A stretch of DNA of 64,000 nucleotides from Paenibacillus polygoni (GTDB lineage: Bacteria; Bacillota; Bacilli; Paenibacillales; Paenibacillaceae): positions 4,168,501-4,232,500 of the forward strand of contig NZ_CP127162.1 of NCBI RefSeq assembly GCF_030263935.1, given 5' to 3'. A program made the translations under genes and the position numbers. Positions 1-8,988 of this stretch are shown piece by piece (position 1 is the first letter of the stretch; the number at the start of each line of letters is the position of its first letter). The notes beneath the pieces are model-generated. The model searched no databases. It was not told the origin of the DNA and saw nothing but the letters and a program-made list of their open reading frames with translations.

Positions 1-109
1 CGGCAAGAAAGCTGGTTTTGGGCTTATGGGTAAGACATCGATGATGGGACGTGTTCCGCGGATTCTAAAAAGCGGTGTCCTCTGGATGTCGAAGCGTCAT
101 CTGGGTTAA
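1..109 (+). CDS. C-terminus of probable NADH dehydrogenase-like flavoprotein (YutJ type), 5' end off window
   Basis: An open frame enters from the left edge and stops with TAA at 107-109. Only about 35 residues are visible, Gly/Met/Lys-rich and ending in WMSKRHLG. This fits the basic, membrane-associating tail of type II NADH dehydrogenase-like proteins. In B. subtilis yutJ (an NDH-2 homologue) lies beside yuzB and yutI, which are the next two genes here, so YutJ is the best guess by synteny. No catalytic residue or FAD motif is visible, so the assignment rests mostly on neighbourhood. Confidence 0.45.
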   Translation, partial: GKKAGFGLMGKTSMMGRVPRILKSGVLWMSKRHLG

Positions 110-124
110 AGAAGATTTTTCCCT

Positions 125-376
125 TTAAAGATCCAGGTCATTCCATGCGTCAATTTCTGCAATTTTGGACAAAATGGCTTCATGCAGTTCCTTTGCACTT
201 GCTGCTGTGACTACTTCCCCATTCACAAGAGCAAAGGGAGTACTGCTGCATTGTCCGCAATTCGTGAGGCATCCGTATTCGATTACATCGTATTCGAGGT
301 TTTCTTCCAGTGCCTCAAAGACTTCATCTGTTCCAAAATGCATGTTGTTGGTACAAAATTCAATAATGGGTCTCAA
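125..376 (-). CDS. yuzB: YuzB family protein (DUF1450)
   Basis: A small acidic protein of 83 residues. The start is taken as TTG at 374-376, preceded by an AGCAGGTGA ribosome site; the frame stays open upstream to 475, but that extension would run into the divergent Fe-S gene and has no family counterpart. The family pattern is visible: EFC near the N-terminus, then EYGCLTNCGQC and PFALVNGEVV, giving four cysteines that could bind metal or an Fe-S centre (an inference). B. subtilis YuzB is about 78 residues and its function is unknown. It is divergent from the NfuA-like gene and convergent with the partial flavoprotein gene. Confidence 0.85.
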   Translation of the reverse strand: MRPIIEFCTNNMHFGTDEVFEALEENLEYDVIEYGCLTNCGQCSSTPFALVNGEVVTAASAKELHEAILSKIAEIDAWNDLDL

Positions 377-457
377 ATTATTCACCTGCTTCGGTTTTGA
401 CCATTTTATTTTGACTTCAATTGTACTATAATAAAGGGAAGGAAAGGAGTTGACAAT

Positions 458-706
458 ATGAGCGAAAACGTACAAAGCAGCACCATGTATGATGAAGTTC
501 TAGAAGTTCTTGATAAACTTCGCCCATTCCTGCAACGCGATGGCGGTGACGTGGAATTGGTTGATGTTGAAGACGGCATCGTTAAGCTGAAATTAATGGG
601 TGCTTGCGGTAGTTGCCCAAGCTCCACCATTACATTAAAAGCAGGGATTGAACGCGCACTCGTTGAAGAAGTAGAGGGCGTACAAGAAGTAGTTCAAGTA
701 TTCTAA
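458..706 (+). CDS. yutI: NifU C-terminal-domain Fe-S protein (YutI/NfuA-like)
   Basis: An 82-residue protein made of a single NifU_C domain, with the cluster-binding CxxC motif in GACGSCPSS. The family assembles or carries [4Fe-4S] clusters and passes them to client enzymes in the cytosol. The ATG start follows GGAAAGGAG at 6-8 nt. B. subtilis YutI is about 111 residues, so this copy is short at the N-terminus but holds the complete domain. A TATAAT-like box at 427-432 may be its -10, with only a weak -35. The gene ends at a strong terminator. Confidence 0.88.
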   Translation: MSENVQSSTMYDEVLEVLDKLRPFLQRDGGDVELVDVEDGIVKLKLMGACGSCPSSTITLKAGIERALVEEVEGVQEVVQVF

Positions 707-724
707 TCATCCCATCAGCATATA

Positions 725-757
725 AGAGAGTCCCGAATAGGGGACTCTCTTCTTTTA
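725..757. terminator. Intrinsic terminator between convergent genes
   Basis: AGAGAGTCCC and GGGACTCTCT form a 10-bp stem around a short loop, followed by TCTTTTATT on the + strand. It sits between yutI and the convergent SDR gene and probably ends yutI transcription; A-rich sequence on the other side makes weaker bidirectional use possible. Confidence 0.85.
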
Positions 758-1528
758 TTCTGTAATGGTTGGACGAATAGGATCGAGTCCTCCCGATATA
801 TCCATAATATTTCCCGTTATAAAATCCGATTGATTCTTACATAGATAATGAATAACTCTTGCTACATCTTCTCCGCTTCCTGGTCTTCCTCTTGGTGTTT
901 CCCTATCAATTAAACCACTTACTTGTTCAATGGTCATCTCTTTATGTGCTCCTCTGATATCACCAGGGCAAATCATATTTACCGTAATGCCATAAGGTGC
1001 TTCTTCGACGGCAAGCGTCTTTGTAAAAGAAACAAGCCCTACCTTCGCAGCGGCATAAACCGCCCGATGTGGCCAAGATCTCGCTTCACCGGCATGACTG
1101 AATCCGAAATGGATAATCCGGCCCCAGTTTTTCTTCCGCATACCCGGAAGCACCCGGTGATCTAACAACATCGTTCCTACCAGATTTCCTTGCGTTAACA
1201 TAATAATGTCTTCTTGCGTATATTCGGAAAACAGCTTTCGATCCCTAATAAAAGGACCGGCATTGTTTATAAGTATATCCACTACACCAAGCTTATGCTC
1301 TACTGTTGAGACTAACCGTTCGATATCTTCTGCCTTACATATGTCCGCCTGTACTGCGATGCAACGAACACCCCGTTCTTTGACAGCTGCACATAATTCC
1401 TCTGCTTCCTTCTGACTATGTACATAATTCAGAGCAATATCATATCCTTCTGCTGCAAGCTGAAGTGCAGTCATCTTGCCAAGTCCCTTAGCGCTTCCTG
1501 TAATCAGAGCGACTTTGTTGTCCAACAT
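755..1528 (-). CDS. Short-chain dehydrogenase/reductase
   Basis: A classical SDR of 257 residues. Visible features are the Rossmann TGSAKGLG cofactor loop at about residues 10-17, the NNAG motif at about 88-91 and a YAAAK active site (Tyr/Lys) at about 158-162 with an upstream Ser in FGFSHAGE. The family catalyses NAD(P)-dependent oxidation or reduction of carbonyls. Resemblance is to FabG-like reductases, but nothing fixes the substrate. The start ATG follows a run of AGGAGGAGG. It lies downstream of metQ but beyond that operon's terminator, so it is probably a separate unit. Confidence 0.85.
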   Translation of the reverse strand: MLDNKVALITGSAKGLGKMTALQLAAEGYDIALNYVHSQKEAEELCAAVKERGVRCIAVQADICKAEDIERLVSTVEHKLGVVDILINNAGPFIRDRKLFSEYTQEDIIMLTQGNLVGTMLLDHRVLPGMRKKNWGRIIHFGFSHAGEARSWPHRAVYAAAKVGLVSFTKTLAVEEAPYGITVNMICPGDIRGAHKEMTIEQVSGLIDRETPRGRPGSGEDVARVIHYLCKNQSDFITGNIMDISGGLDPIRPTITE

Positions 1529-1605
1529 CCCTTCCTCCTCCTAAAAAGAGCGGTTCCTACTCAGTATAATATAGCAGGAGTAATAAGAAAAGAAAGAAGG
1601 ATTCC

Positions 1606-1648
1606 TAGAAAAAAAGAACCTGCCTCTATGAACAGAGCGCAGGTTCTT
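1606..1648 (-). terminator. Terminator of the metNIQ operon
   Basis: On the minus strand AAGAACCTGC pairs with GCAGGTTCTT (1614-1623 with 1639-1648) and is followed by a T-rich run, just after the metQ stop codon. Confidence 0.85.
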
Positions 1649-1657
1649 CGTCATTTT

Positions 1658-2497
1658 TTAGAATGCAGGAACGATAGCTCCCGCATAATTATTTTCAATG
1701 AAAGTTTTGATTTCATCGGAATTCAGAGCAGCATTAAGCTTTTGTACAGCTTCATCGTTCTGATTGTTCTCACGAGCGACAAGCACGTTCGCATAAGGAG
1801 AATCTTCATCTTCAATGAACAAAGCATCCTCAAGTGGATTTAAATCAGCTTCAAGTGCATAGTTCACGTTGATTACAGCGAGATCTACTTCACCCAGTTG
1901 TCTTGGAAGCATAGCTGCGTCCAGTTCAACGATTTTCACATTTTTCGGATTCTCTGCAATGTCACTGATTTTAGACTCTACATTCGTGTTGTCTTTCAGT
2001 TTAATAATACCGTTTTTATCAAGTAACATCAGGGCACGACCACCGTTAGTAGCATCATTAGGGATGGCGATCTTTGCACCCTCTTTTAATTCATCTGCAG
2101 TTTTAACTGTGTTAGAATAAGCTCCAATAGGTTCTACATGAACATTGTTAAGAGCTACCAAGTTCAAACCGCGTTTTTCATTTTCATCATTCAGATACGG
2201 CTTGTGTTGGAAGAAGTTCGCATCCAGCTGGTTTTGAGACAGCTGTAAATTAGGCTGTACATAATCGTTAAAGATGGTGATCTCAAGATCAATACCTTCT
2301 TCTGCGAGGATCGGCTTTACTTGCTCCAAAATCTCAGCATGCGGTACAGGTGATGCTCCTACTCGAAGGGTGACTCTTTTATCTGTCTGACCGCTATCGC
2401 CATTTCCTGTCGTATCCTTACCAGCAGAATCATTTCCACATGCAGCTAGAACTAGTACCAATGCGAGTGTAAGACCAGACAATAACCATTTTTTCAT
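1658..2497 (-). CDS. metQ: Methionine ABC transporter substrate-binding lipoprotein MetQ (NlpA family)
   Basis: A 279-residue extracytoplasmic lipoprotein. A signal peptide ends in a lipobox (VLAAC) with the lipidated Cys near residue 20, then an acidic linker and the NlpA core beginning at RVGASPVPHAEIL. The family captures D/L-methionine and delivers it to the MetNI membrane complex. It is the last gene of metN-metI-metQ, 50 nt after metI, and is controlled with them by the upstream SAM riboswitch. NlpA proteins with other substrates exist, but the S-box leader and the MetN NIL domain support methionine. Confidence 0.93.
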   Translation of the reverse strand: MKKWLLSGLTLALVLVLAACGNDSAGKDTTGNGDSGQTDKRVTLRVGASPVPHAEILEQVKPILAEEGIDLEITIFNDYVQPNLQLSQNQLDANFFQHKPYLNDENEKRGLNLVALNNVHVEPIGAYSNTVKTADELKEGAKIAIPNDATNGGRALMLLDKNGIIKLKDNTNVESKISDIAENPKNVKIVELDAAMLPRQLGEVDLAVINVNYALEADLNPLEDALFIEDEDSPYANVLVARENNQNDEAVQKLNAALNSDEIKTFIENNYAGAIVPAF

Positions 2498-2546
2498 CGT
2501 TAAACCCTCCTATTTATAGTAAATCCCTATCTCTTAAAGAAAATTG

Positions 2547-3212
2547 CTATTTACGTGTAAAATGTTTGACTAATCTGTCCCCTGCCATCTGCAGGACTTG
2601 TACCAGAATAATCATTACAATAACGGCAACAATCATCACTTCTCGTTCATACCTGTAATATCCATAGTTAATGGCCAGCGCACCCAGTCCCCCGCCGCCA
2701 ACCATCCCGGCCATTGCGGTGTAGGATATGAGGGTAACCACCGTGATTGTAATCCCTGCAAATAAACCAGGAAGAGCTTCAGGCATGAGCACCTTCATGA
2801 TAATCTGCCCCGTGGAAGCCCCCATCGCCTGTGATGCTTCGATAACACCCTTGTCTACTTCGCGCAGAGAAGTCTCTACGAGCCTTGCAAAGAAAGGTGC
2901 TGCACCTACCACGAGCGGCGGGATTGTTCCCACAACCCCGATTGTTGTGCTAACCAGCGCTTTTGTGATCGGAAGCATGGCAACAATCAGAATAATAAAA
3001 GGAACTGATCGCAAAATATTTACGATAAAAGAAAGCACAGTGTATATGACACGATTCGGCATAGAAGCAGATCGTGAAGTTAGAAAGAGAATAATACCCA
3101 CCGGCAGTCCAATAATAAAAGTAAAGATACCCGATACAAGCAGCATACTTAGTGTTTCTAAGGTAGCTTTTTGAATCTCATCCCAGTTAATGACGGAAAA
3201 ATCAAGACCCAC
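2547..3212 (-). CDS. metI: Methionine ABC transporter permease MetI
   Basis: A 221-residue integral membrane protein with about five hydrophobic segments and the EAA-type cytoplasmic loop around ASQAMGASTGQIIMKVLMPEALPG, which contacts the ATPase. It forms the transmembrane channel of the methionine importer. Its start overlaps the 3' end of metN by 11 nt, indicating translational coupling. Length is normal for the family. Confidence 0.94.
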   Translation of the reverse strand: MGLDFSVINWDEIQKATLETLSMLLVSGIFTFIIGLPVGIILFLTSRSASMPNRVIYTVLSFIVNILRSVPFIILIVAMLPITKALVSTTIGVVGTIPPLVVGAAPFFARLVETSLREVDKGVIEASQAMGASTGQIIMKVLMPEALPGLFAGITITVVTLISYTAMAGMVGGGGLGALAINYGYYRYEREVMIVAVIVMIILVQVLQMAGDRLVKHFTRK

Positions 3213-4227
3213 TATTCAGCACCTCCACTTCAAGACCTTGCGAAGTCAAGGATTCAACCGTTTTTAATATCTGTTCAGGATGTCCCTCTAATCGAACCAT
3301 CAACTGACCATACGGCATCTGCTTAATTGTAGAGATTGTTCCTTGCAAGATTGCAAAATCCACTCCGGTTTGCCGCACCGTCTGCGATAAAATCGAATCA
3401 TAGGTTTTACTCCCAAGAAAAGTGATTTTTACCGTTTGTGAATGTTCTAAATGCGTAGCCTGAATGGCTTCCTCCATTAAATCGCTAACTTCCGTTTCAC
3501 GTAAAATAAATTCTTGGGTAACAGGATGTTGCGGTTTGAGGAATACTTCTGCAACTGGTCCTTCTTCCACAATCCCGCCTTGATGAATAACAGCCACCCG
3601 GTCACAGATGGTCTGAATTACATGCATCTCATGGGTGATGAGTACAATCGTAAGATTGTACTTCTGATTAATATCAAGCAAGAGCTTAAGTATGGAGTTC
3701 GTTGTCTGCGGATCAAGCGCTGAGGTGGCTTCATCACACAGCAGAACTTGAGGATCGCTTGCAAGCGCCCTTGCAATACCGACACGCTGTTTTTGCCCTC
3801 CGGACAGTTGAGAAGGATATTTGTTACTGTGGTTGGTGAGTCCCACGAGTTCAAGTAATTCCTTCACCTTTTGATCGACTTTCTTGTTGTCCGTTTTTAC
3901 TAAACGCAGCGGGAATGCAATATTCTCATAAACGGTGGCAGAACTCAGCAGATTAAAATGCTGAAAAATCATCCCTATTTTGCGCCGCTGCGCTTGAAGT
4001 TGTGATTTATTTAATTTCGTCATATTAATACCGTCCACATAAACATCACCTGATGTTGGACGCTCTAATAAGTTAATCAACCGAATCAGTGTACTTTTCC
4101 CTGCTCCGGAATGACCGATTACACCAAAGATTTCGCCTTTATGAATAGACAAATCAAGCCCAGACAGTGCAGTGGTTACATGCTTTCCTTGTCCATAATC
4201 TTTGCGAATATTTTTTAATTCAATCAA
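3202..4227 (-). CDS. metN: Methionine ABC transporter ATP-binding protein MetN
   Basis: A 341-residue ABC ATPase with Walker A GHSGAGKST, signature LSGGQKQRVGIARAL and Walker B VLLCDEATSALD. The C-terminal ~85 residues form a NIL regulatory domain (from about VKITFLGSKTYD), which in MetN senses intracellular methionine and inhibits transport. The start is placed at TTG 4225-4227, 7 nt after AAGGAGG; a longer frame to 4260 lacks a ribosome site. First gene of metNIQ and directly downstream of a SAM riboswitch. Confidence 0.94.
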   Translation of the reverse strand: MIELKNIRKDYGQGKHVTTALSGLDLSIHKGEIFGVIGHSGAGKSTLIRLINLLERPTSGDVYVDGINMTKLNKSQLQAQRRKIGMIFQHFNLLSSATVYENIAFPLRLVKTDNKKVDQKVKELLELVGLTNHSNKYPSQLSGGQKQRVGIARALASDPQVLLCDEATSALDPQTTNSILKLLLDINQKYNLTIVLITHEMHVIQTICDRVAVIHQGGIVEEGPVAEVFLKPQHPVTQEFILRETEVSDLMEEAIQATHLEHSQTVKITFLGSKTYDSILSQTVRQTGVDFAILQGTISTIKQMPYGQLMVRLEGHPEQILKTVESLTSQGLEVEVLNSGS

Positions 4228-4276
4228 TACGGTACCTCCTTGCCTTGCGGTCATTCTCATTTTGACTCATAGACAC

Positions 4277-4463
4277 AAAAAACCCCCTTTTTCACAGAAA
4301 AAGAGGGCATCAATAGTTAAACGACTCCTTCTCATCTGCCAAGACCAAAACGTATGATCTTGAAGGATTTAGCACCATGTCATCCTATATAGAAAAATAA
4401 TCTATAAAGAATCGGTTGCCGGGCTTCATAGGGCCTGTCCCTCCGCCACTCTCGATAAGAATG
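4277..4463 (-). promoter_or_regulatory. SAM-I (S-box) riboswitch with terminator controlling metNIQ
   Basis: Read on the minus strand, the hallmark S-box sequence is present: CTTATCGAGAG at the 5' end (about 4451-4463), then GGCGGAGGGAC, GCCCGGCAACC, and a closing GATGAG that pairs with CTTATC (aptamer about 4331-4463). Downstream, GCCCTCTTTTT and AAAAAGGGGG flank a small loop and run into TTTTTT (4277-4308), the expression-platform terminator. Established behaviour of the class: SAM binding favours termination, so metNIQ is expressed when SAM/methionine is low. Confidence 0.95.
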
Positions 4464-4539
4464 ATATGCAGTTATGAATAATGATAATGTCGAATGTTGA
4501 CGTTTGCTAAACAAATAATTGTTTCAGAAACTTAGTGAA

Positions 4540-4568
4540 AGTATAAGATATTTCATAACACTTGTCAA
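4540..4568 (-). promoter_or_regulatory. Sigma-A-type promoter of the S-box/metNIQ transcript
   Basis: On the minus strand TTGACA (4563-4568) and TATACT (4540-4545) are separated by exactly 17 nt. The start would fall near 4533, leaving about 70 nt before the aptamer. Confidence 0.7.
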
Positions 4569-4577
4569 AGGAAAATA

Positions 4578-5297
4578 TTAAGAGCGAACCGTTTGTTTTT
4601 TCCATGTGCTAATCATGTACTCAAAGGATTCATGTAAACTTCTTGACACGAGATCCACACCAAGTTCCAGATCAGAAGTAAATGCTTTTAGGTCTTCTAG
4701 TTTCACTTTCCCATGCAGTGCTTGATGCCTTTGCCATAAATCATCTTGCATCTCCACATTCATATGATGGATCTCTGTATTTCGTCTTTTGCGAAGACGA
4801 TTCATGGGCTGATGATACTTATCTTTCAAGCTGCTTAGTTGCATGAGAAGTGTCTTATGCTTGGGTTGCCCTTCGAGCTGTTTCAGAACCGTGAAATAGG
4901 AAAAATGGGCTTTGATTCTGGAGGTCTCTAAGTGATACCAGTCATCTAGAACATTACCCAGTTTGTCTAAGGTTGCAAACATACGGATGAAGCCGTCCTT
5001 GTAAAAGTATACGTACCTGGCATAATCGGCTTTTTCGTCTGGCCCCATATCATCTGTTGATTCCGCATGAACCTTTGCCGCATAAAAAGAAGCTGCATAC
5101 GAACTTTGCTCGAGCTCATCCAATGAGGTAATGAGTCCACGAGTCCATATTTCCAGTTCACGATAATCATGTGTTGGGTCTGTACTCTCTTTTATTTCTT
5201 GCATGAGTAACTGCAACATACGCGCCATTGCATCCATTGCTTCTTTCAAGTATCCCGAGTTCACCCGGGGTGGTTCACCTAATAAAGTACGCAGCAT
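4578..5297 (-). CDS. HEPN-domain protein of the Cthe_2314 type
   Basis: A 239-residue, largely helical protein that resembles the Cthe_2314-type HEPN family. Near residues 172-177 it carries R-N-T-E-I-H, an exact RNxxxH motif, which is the catalytic signature of HEPN ribonucleases. The start is ATG 5295-5297 behind AGGGAGGA; a longer frame begins at 5339 without a clear ribosome site. It lies between the UbiD gene and the met leader on the same strand, 58 nt after ubiD. No nucleotidyltransferase (MNT) antitoxin gene is adjacent, so a toxin role is not shown. Family recognition is from memory. Confidence 0.65.
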   Translation of the reverse strand: MLRTLLGEPPRVNSGYLKEAMDAMARMLQLLMQEIKESTDPTHDYRELEIWTRGLITSLDELEQSSYAASFYAAKVHAESTDDMGPDEKADYARYVYFYKDGFIRMFATLDKLGNVLDDWYHLETSRIKAHFSYFTVLKQLEGQPKHKTLLMQLSSLKDKYHQPMNRLRKRRNTEIHHMNVEMQDDLWQRHQALHGKVKLEDLKAFTSDLELGVDLVSRSLHESFEYMISTWKKQTVRS

Positions 5298-5355
5298 ATG
5301 AACATCCTCCCTGTACCTCATTTTCCCCCATCCAGGCACTCAGAATCCCTGCTTC

Positions 5356-7131
5356 TTATTGGACCTTTGCGAAATATGATTTCCAGCGCGAATCGACGAG
5401 TTCTACAATATCTTCCCTCGGAATGACTTCTTCAGGGTAACCTGGCTTCATCCGCGCATCAATCACGATCGGCAAGGAGTAACCAATATGATTCCGTTTC
5501 ACTGAAGTATCTGCATACATGTCACTTGCTGGATTAAAGCGAGTAAATACAGTCCATAAGAAGGACATCTGATTCTTCGCTGTTTCTTGTGCATGATCAA
5601 CTAGAATGACGAGCGGCCAAGTCTGTTCGAGTGCCCCAAAACGTTCTACAAGCCTGCCTGCAAGTTCTGGTTCTTCTTCGTAAGAAGCTCCCTCTACAAG
5701 CAGTACTCCACCGCAATAAGGTCTGATATCGGATATTTCATTCACAAACCCACCCTCGTATGTGCGAGGAAGATCGCGCACTTTCTCTCCAACACCCACT
5801 AGGATGGCTTTACTTCCGTGGTTCAGCTTGTGACCGGTATAATCCAGCGTATCATGTGAAGTATGATCAAAAATAAACAGATCCGTCTTGGGATCAAACC
5901 GCTCCAGTACCGTTTCAATTAATGTCGTAAAGTTAGATAATTCAATGGCCTGATCGGTTAAAATCAAAAATTTGGTCAATGACAACTGACCTTGTCCAAG
6001 TATGCTGAATCCAGAAACTAATGCCTCACGCGAATAGCTTTCCCGCACAACAGCAGAAGCAAGCGCGTGAACTCCGCTTTCCGCATAAGCCCATAAATCT
6101 TTCACCGTCGGCATGACAATGGAGTAAGCGGGAGATAATAAGCGCTGTACGAATTCTCCGAGATAATAATCCTCTTGACGTGGTTTACCCACGATCGTCA
6201 TCGGATAAATTGCATCTTTGCGGTGCCACATCCGCTCCACGTTCAAGATTGGAAACTCATGAGCCAACGAATAATAACCGAAATGATCACCAAATGGCCC
6301 TTCCATTCTACGCTCATGAGGCGGCACTATTCCTTTGATTACAAATTCTGCTTCAGCCGGCATGCGGTGTCCCCCGTACGGGTCATCAACCATTTTCAGC
6401 TTGTCTCCCATAATCAGAGAAGCCATGAGCAGTTCCGGAAGTTTCTCCGGGACAGGAGCGATTGCAGACGCAATGAGAGCGGGAGGCCCGCCTAGAATGA
6501 CAGATACCGGTAACCCTTGTCCGCGCTGTTCCGCTTCATGGTAATGGAATCCGCCGCCTTTTTGAATTTGCCAGTGCACACCTGTTGTATGATCATCATA
6601 AATCTGAATTCGATACATCCCAAGGTTGTGATCTTTATGATCATCTGGATGTTCTGTATAAACGAGCGGTAATGTTAAGAATGGACCTCCGTCCAGCTGC
6701 CAGCTCGTTACCTTCGGAAGCATTTTTAGCGGAGCTTCCGTTTGATTGGCAGATAAAATGGGTGCATCACTTCGCTGCACTGTTTTCAATCCCACTTTTA
6801 GCGCCTCTTTAATCAAGCCTCGTTCATTCCAGAGTGCTTTGGGTGTAGGAGGCATAAGCGTTTTCGTTGCACCCACAATGGATTTCATGAGTTCTTCAGG
6901 TCTTGGTCCAAATGCCATATCTACTCTGCGGCTCGTGCCGAACATATTCGTGAGTACCGGAAAAGGAGTTCCTTTTACGTTGGTAAATAACAAGGCAGGT
7001 CCCTGCTCCTCGATGACACGTCTATGAATTTCTGCTATCTCTAAGTAAGGATCAACAGGCGCGTCGATAATAACAAGGTCTTTTTCCTGTTGTAATTTGG
7101 TTACAAACTCACGTAAATTTGAATAAATCAA
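5356..7131 (-). CDS. UbiD-family (de)carboxylase
   Basis: A 591-residue member of the prenylated-FMN-dependent UbiD family. Conserved pieces are NLGMYRIQ (Asn and Arg of the prFMN/metal site), GGFHYHEAE, and the segment ERMWHRKDAIYPMTIVGKP with the catalytic acidic region. The family reversibly decarboxylates aromatic or unsaturated acids, and members serve ubiquinone, menaquinone (futalosine-type) or aromatic degradation. Which applies is unclear; no UbiX/prFMN synthase gene lies nearby. Start is TTG 7129-7131 after GGGGGA; the upstream in-frame extension is atypical for UbiD proteins. About 600 residues is usual for the larger subfamily. Confidence 0.85.
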   Translation of the reverse strand: MIYSNLREFVTKLQQEKDLVIIDAPVDPYLEIAEIHRRVIEEQGPALLFTNVKGTPFPVLTNMFGTSRRVDMAFGPRPEELMKSIVGATKTLMPPTPKALWNERGLIKEALKVGLKTVQRSDAPILSANQTEAPLKMLPKVTSWQLDGGPFLTLPLVYTEHPDDHKDHNLGMYRIQIYDDHTTGVHWQIQKGGGFHYHEAEQRGQGLPVSVILGGPPALIASAIAPVPEKLPELLMASLIMGDKLKMVDDPYGGHRMPAEAEFVIKGIVPPHERRMEGPFGDHFGYYSLAHEFPILNVERMWHRKDAIYPMTIVGKPRQEDYYLGEFVQRLLSPAYSIVMPTVKDLWAYAESGVHALASAVVRESYSREALVSGFSILGQGQLSLTKFLILTDQAIELSNFTTLIETVLERFDPKTDLFIFDHTSHDTLDYTGHKLNHGSKAILVGVGEKVRDLPRTYEGGFVNEISDIRPYCGGVLLVEGASYEEEPELAGRLVERFGALEQTWPLVILVDHAQETAKNQMSFLWTVFTRFNPASDMYADTSVKRNHIGYSLPIVIDARMKPGYPEEVIPREDIVELVDSRWKSYFAKVQ

Positions 7132-7292
7132 TGTGGAAGATCCCCCTTTATAAAACAAAGCCCTGCGAAATCGAATTCGTGGACTTTGTCATTTACCTAT
7201 GTAGCCTTCGGACAGGCACCAACCTTTATTGTACACTGTCCGGCTATTTTTTTCCAAGATACAACTATGATAACCATTTATTTAACTGCCGT

Positions 7293-8237
7293 TTACGAGC
7301 GATGAATACCTGCCGGCTTAGCCAGTTTCCATACTACATAACTCATGTAGGCAAGAAGCCCGAACAATATCGAAATAATGGTCATATGAGCAAGTACCAC
7401 AAACATGTAAATCTCAGGACGATCCATTGTCAGCATCAGGCCTACACCGGACAACACTTGTATAATTACAAGCGAGATTGCGGTAATGCCAAGCATTTGC
7501 AACTCCCTGTTTCCTTTATTATAACGATAAGCATAGTAACTGAGGACTGCAATGATGACGACAAGGAAAAATGCAGCAACACGATGCAGGAATGCTACAG
7601 CTACGCCGCCTGTGAGTTCAGGAATCACGGCTCCATTACAGAGCGGGAATCCACTGCAGCCGCCTGCAGACTCGGTATGGCTGACGAAAGCCCCTGTATA
7701 AACAACGATATAAGAATAAATCATCGTTAGCCACACTAAATTACGAAATTGTTTGCTTACCCGCGGCAGGCTGTCGAACTTAGCGAGTCCGCCAAATTTC
7801 TGTTCTTGCCTTGCACCAAGGGTAGTCATCAAGGAACTTGCAAGCGAAATAATGGCAAAACCAAGATGTAGTGCCATAACAGCAGGTACTTGGGAGAATA
7901 CAACGGCGAGTGCTCCCATCATCCCTTGAATAACAACGAAGAATAATGTTAACAGTGAAAAGATTTGTAGATCACGGCGCTGTTTAGCAAACAGCATAAA
8001 GAGTACAAATGTGGTAATGGACAGCAGCCCTGCTGACGTACTGACAATCCGGTGTGAATATTCAATGAGCGAAGCTAGTGTATGTGCAGGCACAAATTCC
8101 CCATGACATAATGGCCACTCATTTCCGCAACCAAGTCCCGAATCCGTACGTGTAACTACCCCGCCGCCAAATGTGGCAAAAAACATGAACAGCGTAGTCA
8201 CAAAACTAAACCATTTTAAAAGTCTGATATGCTTCAA
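7293..8237 (-). CDS. ctaA: Heme A synthase CtaA
   Basis: A 314-residue membrane protein with eight predicted TM segments in two similar halves. It has the Cys pair CGNEWPLC in the first extracytoplasmic loop and a second pair CSGFPLC in the other half, plus the EYSHR motif (Glu/His haem ligation) after TM2. CtaA oxidises haem O to haem A for cytochrome aa3/caa3 oxidase. The TTG start follows AGGTGA. The partner ctaB lies about 20 kb away in the same direction, unlike the adjacent ctaA/ctaB pair of B. subtilis. Confidence 0.95.
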   Translation of the reverse strand: MKHIRLLKWFSFVTTLFMFFATFGGGVVTRTDSGLGCGNEWPLCHGEFVPAHTLASLIEYSHRIVSTSAGLLSITTFVLFMLFAKQRRDLQIFSLLTLFFVVIQGMMGALAVVFSQVPAVMALHLGFAIISLASSLMTTLGARQEQKFGGLAKFDSLPRVSKQFRNLVWLTMIYSYIVVYTGAFVSHTESAGGCSGFPLCNGAVIPELTGGVAVAFLHRVAAFFLVVIIAVLSYYAYRYNKGNRELQMLGITAISLVIIQVLSGVGLMLTMDRPEIYMFVVLAHMTIISILFGLLAYMSYVVWKLAKPAGIHRS

Positions 8238-8446
8238 CCTTATTCACCTGCAATTATATGATGTGGCGGAAAACTCTCCGCATGCTGATTATATAAGCAA
8301 TGCTCAGCAACTCTCATTATTATAACGGATAAAAGAATTCGAAACATGAGGGGATTGTGACAATATCTTAACGGCTGTTAAAACGTAACATTTTTCATTG
8401 TTTCCCTAGAATCCTACCCTATTTATGGTATTCAGCACAATCCAGC

Positions 8447-8491
8447 ACAAAAAAACACCGCTCTTTTTTAATCAAAAGAACGGTGTTTTAT
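8447..8491 (-). terminator. Terminator downstream of the thioredoxin-like gene
   Basis: AACACCGTTCTTTT pairs with AAAAAGAGCGGTGTT and is followed by a T run (minus strand). Confidence 0.85.
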
Positions 8492-8501
8492 TATGATTAC
8501 T

Positions 8502-8846
8502 TTAGCTGCGCAGTGTTTGATACACTTCAACCGCCCGGTTAAGGAATTCTACAATTTCCTCACGTGATTTGCGATTTTTATTTACGAAACGAATGAGCTC
8601 GCGTCCATCTGCATAAGCCACAAAACTAGGGATTCCTAGAATGTTCTGTTCCTGACTTAGATCGCCGGTTTGTTCTACATCGACTTCAATCAGAGTAAGC
8701 AGCTGAGAAAACTCCTGCTCTACCTCCGGCATGAAGGGATCGATAAATCTGCAGTCTACGCACCAGTCTGCTTTGAAGACAGCGACCGTCAAATTAGAAG
8801 ATTGGGTTAAAACATCGAATTCCGCTTTAGAATTAATTTTTTTCAT
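8502..8846 (-). CDS. Thioredoxin-like protein (YtpP type)
   Basis: A 114-residue thioredoxin-fold protein with active site WCVDC near residues 28-32, a cis-proline segment GIPSFVAY, and the RFVNKNRKSREEI tail typical of YtpP. It has no signal peptide, so cytosolic thiol-disulfide exchange is expected. The CVDC dipeptide differs from the CGPC of classical thioredoxin. It is a single gene with its own terminator, divergent from the DUF2515 gene. Confidence 0.85.
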   Translation of the reverse strand: MKKINSKAEFDVLTQSSNLTVAVFKADWCVDCRFIDPFMPEVEQEFSQLLTLIEVDVEQTGDLSQEQNILGIPSFVAYADGRELIRFVNKNRKSREEIVEFLNRAVEVYQTLRS

Positions 8847-8988
8847 CCTTATTCATCCTCTCTAGTATACAGGCTCGTATAGATCTTCTGGTTTAGTGAA
8901 TCATTCTTGACGAGTGGAAGTCAAATCATTCGTACATACTATTATATAACCAGGCAAAGTCTGTAGCAAAAGAGGAGGCAAGAAAAAG

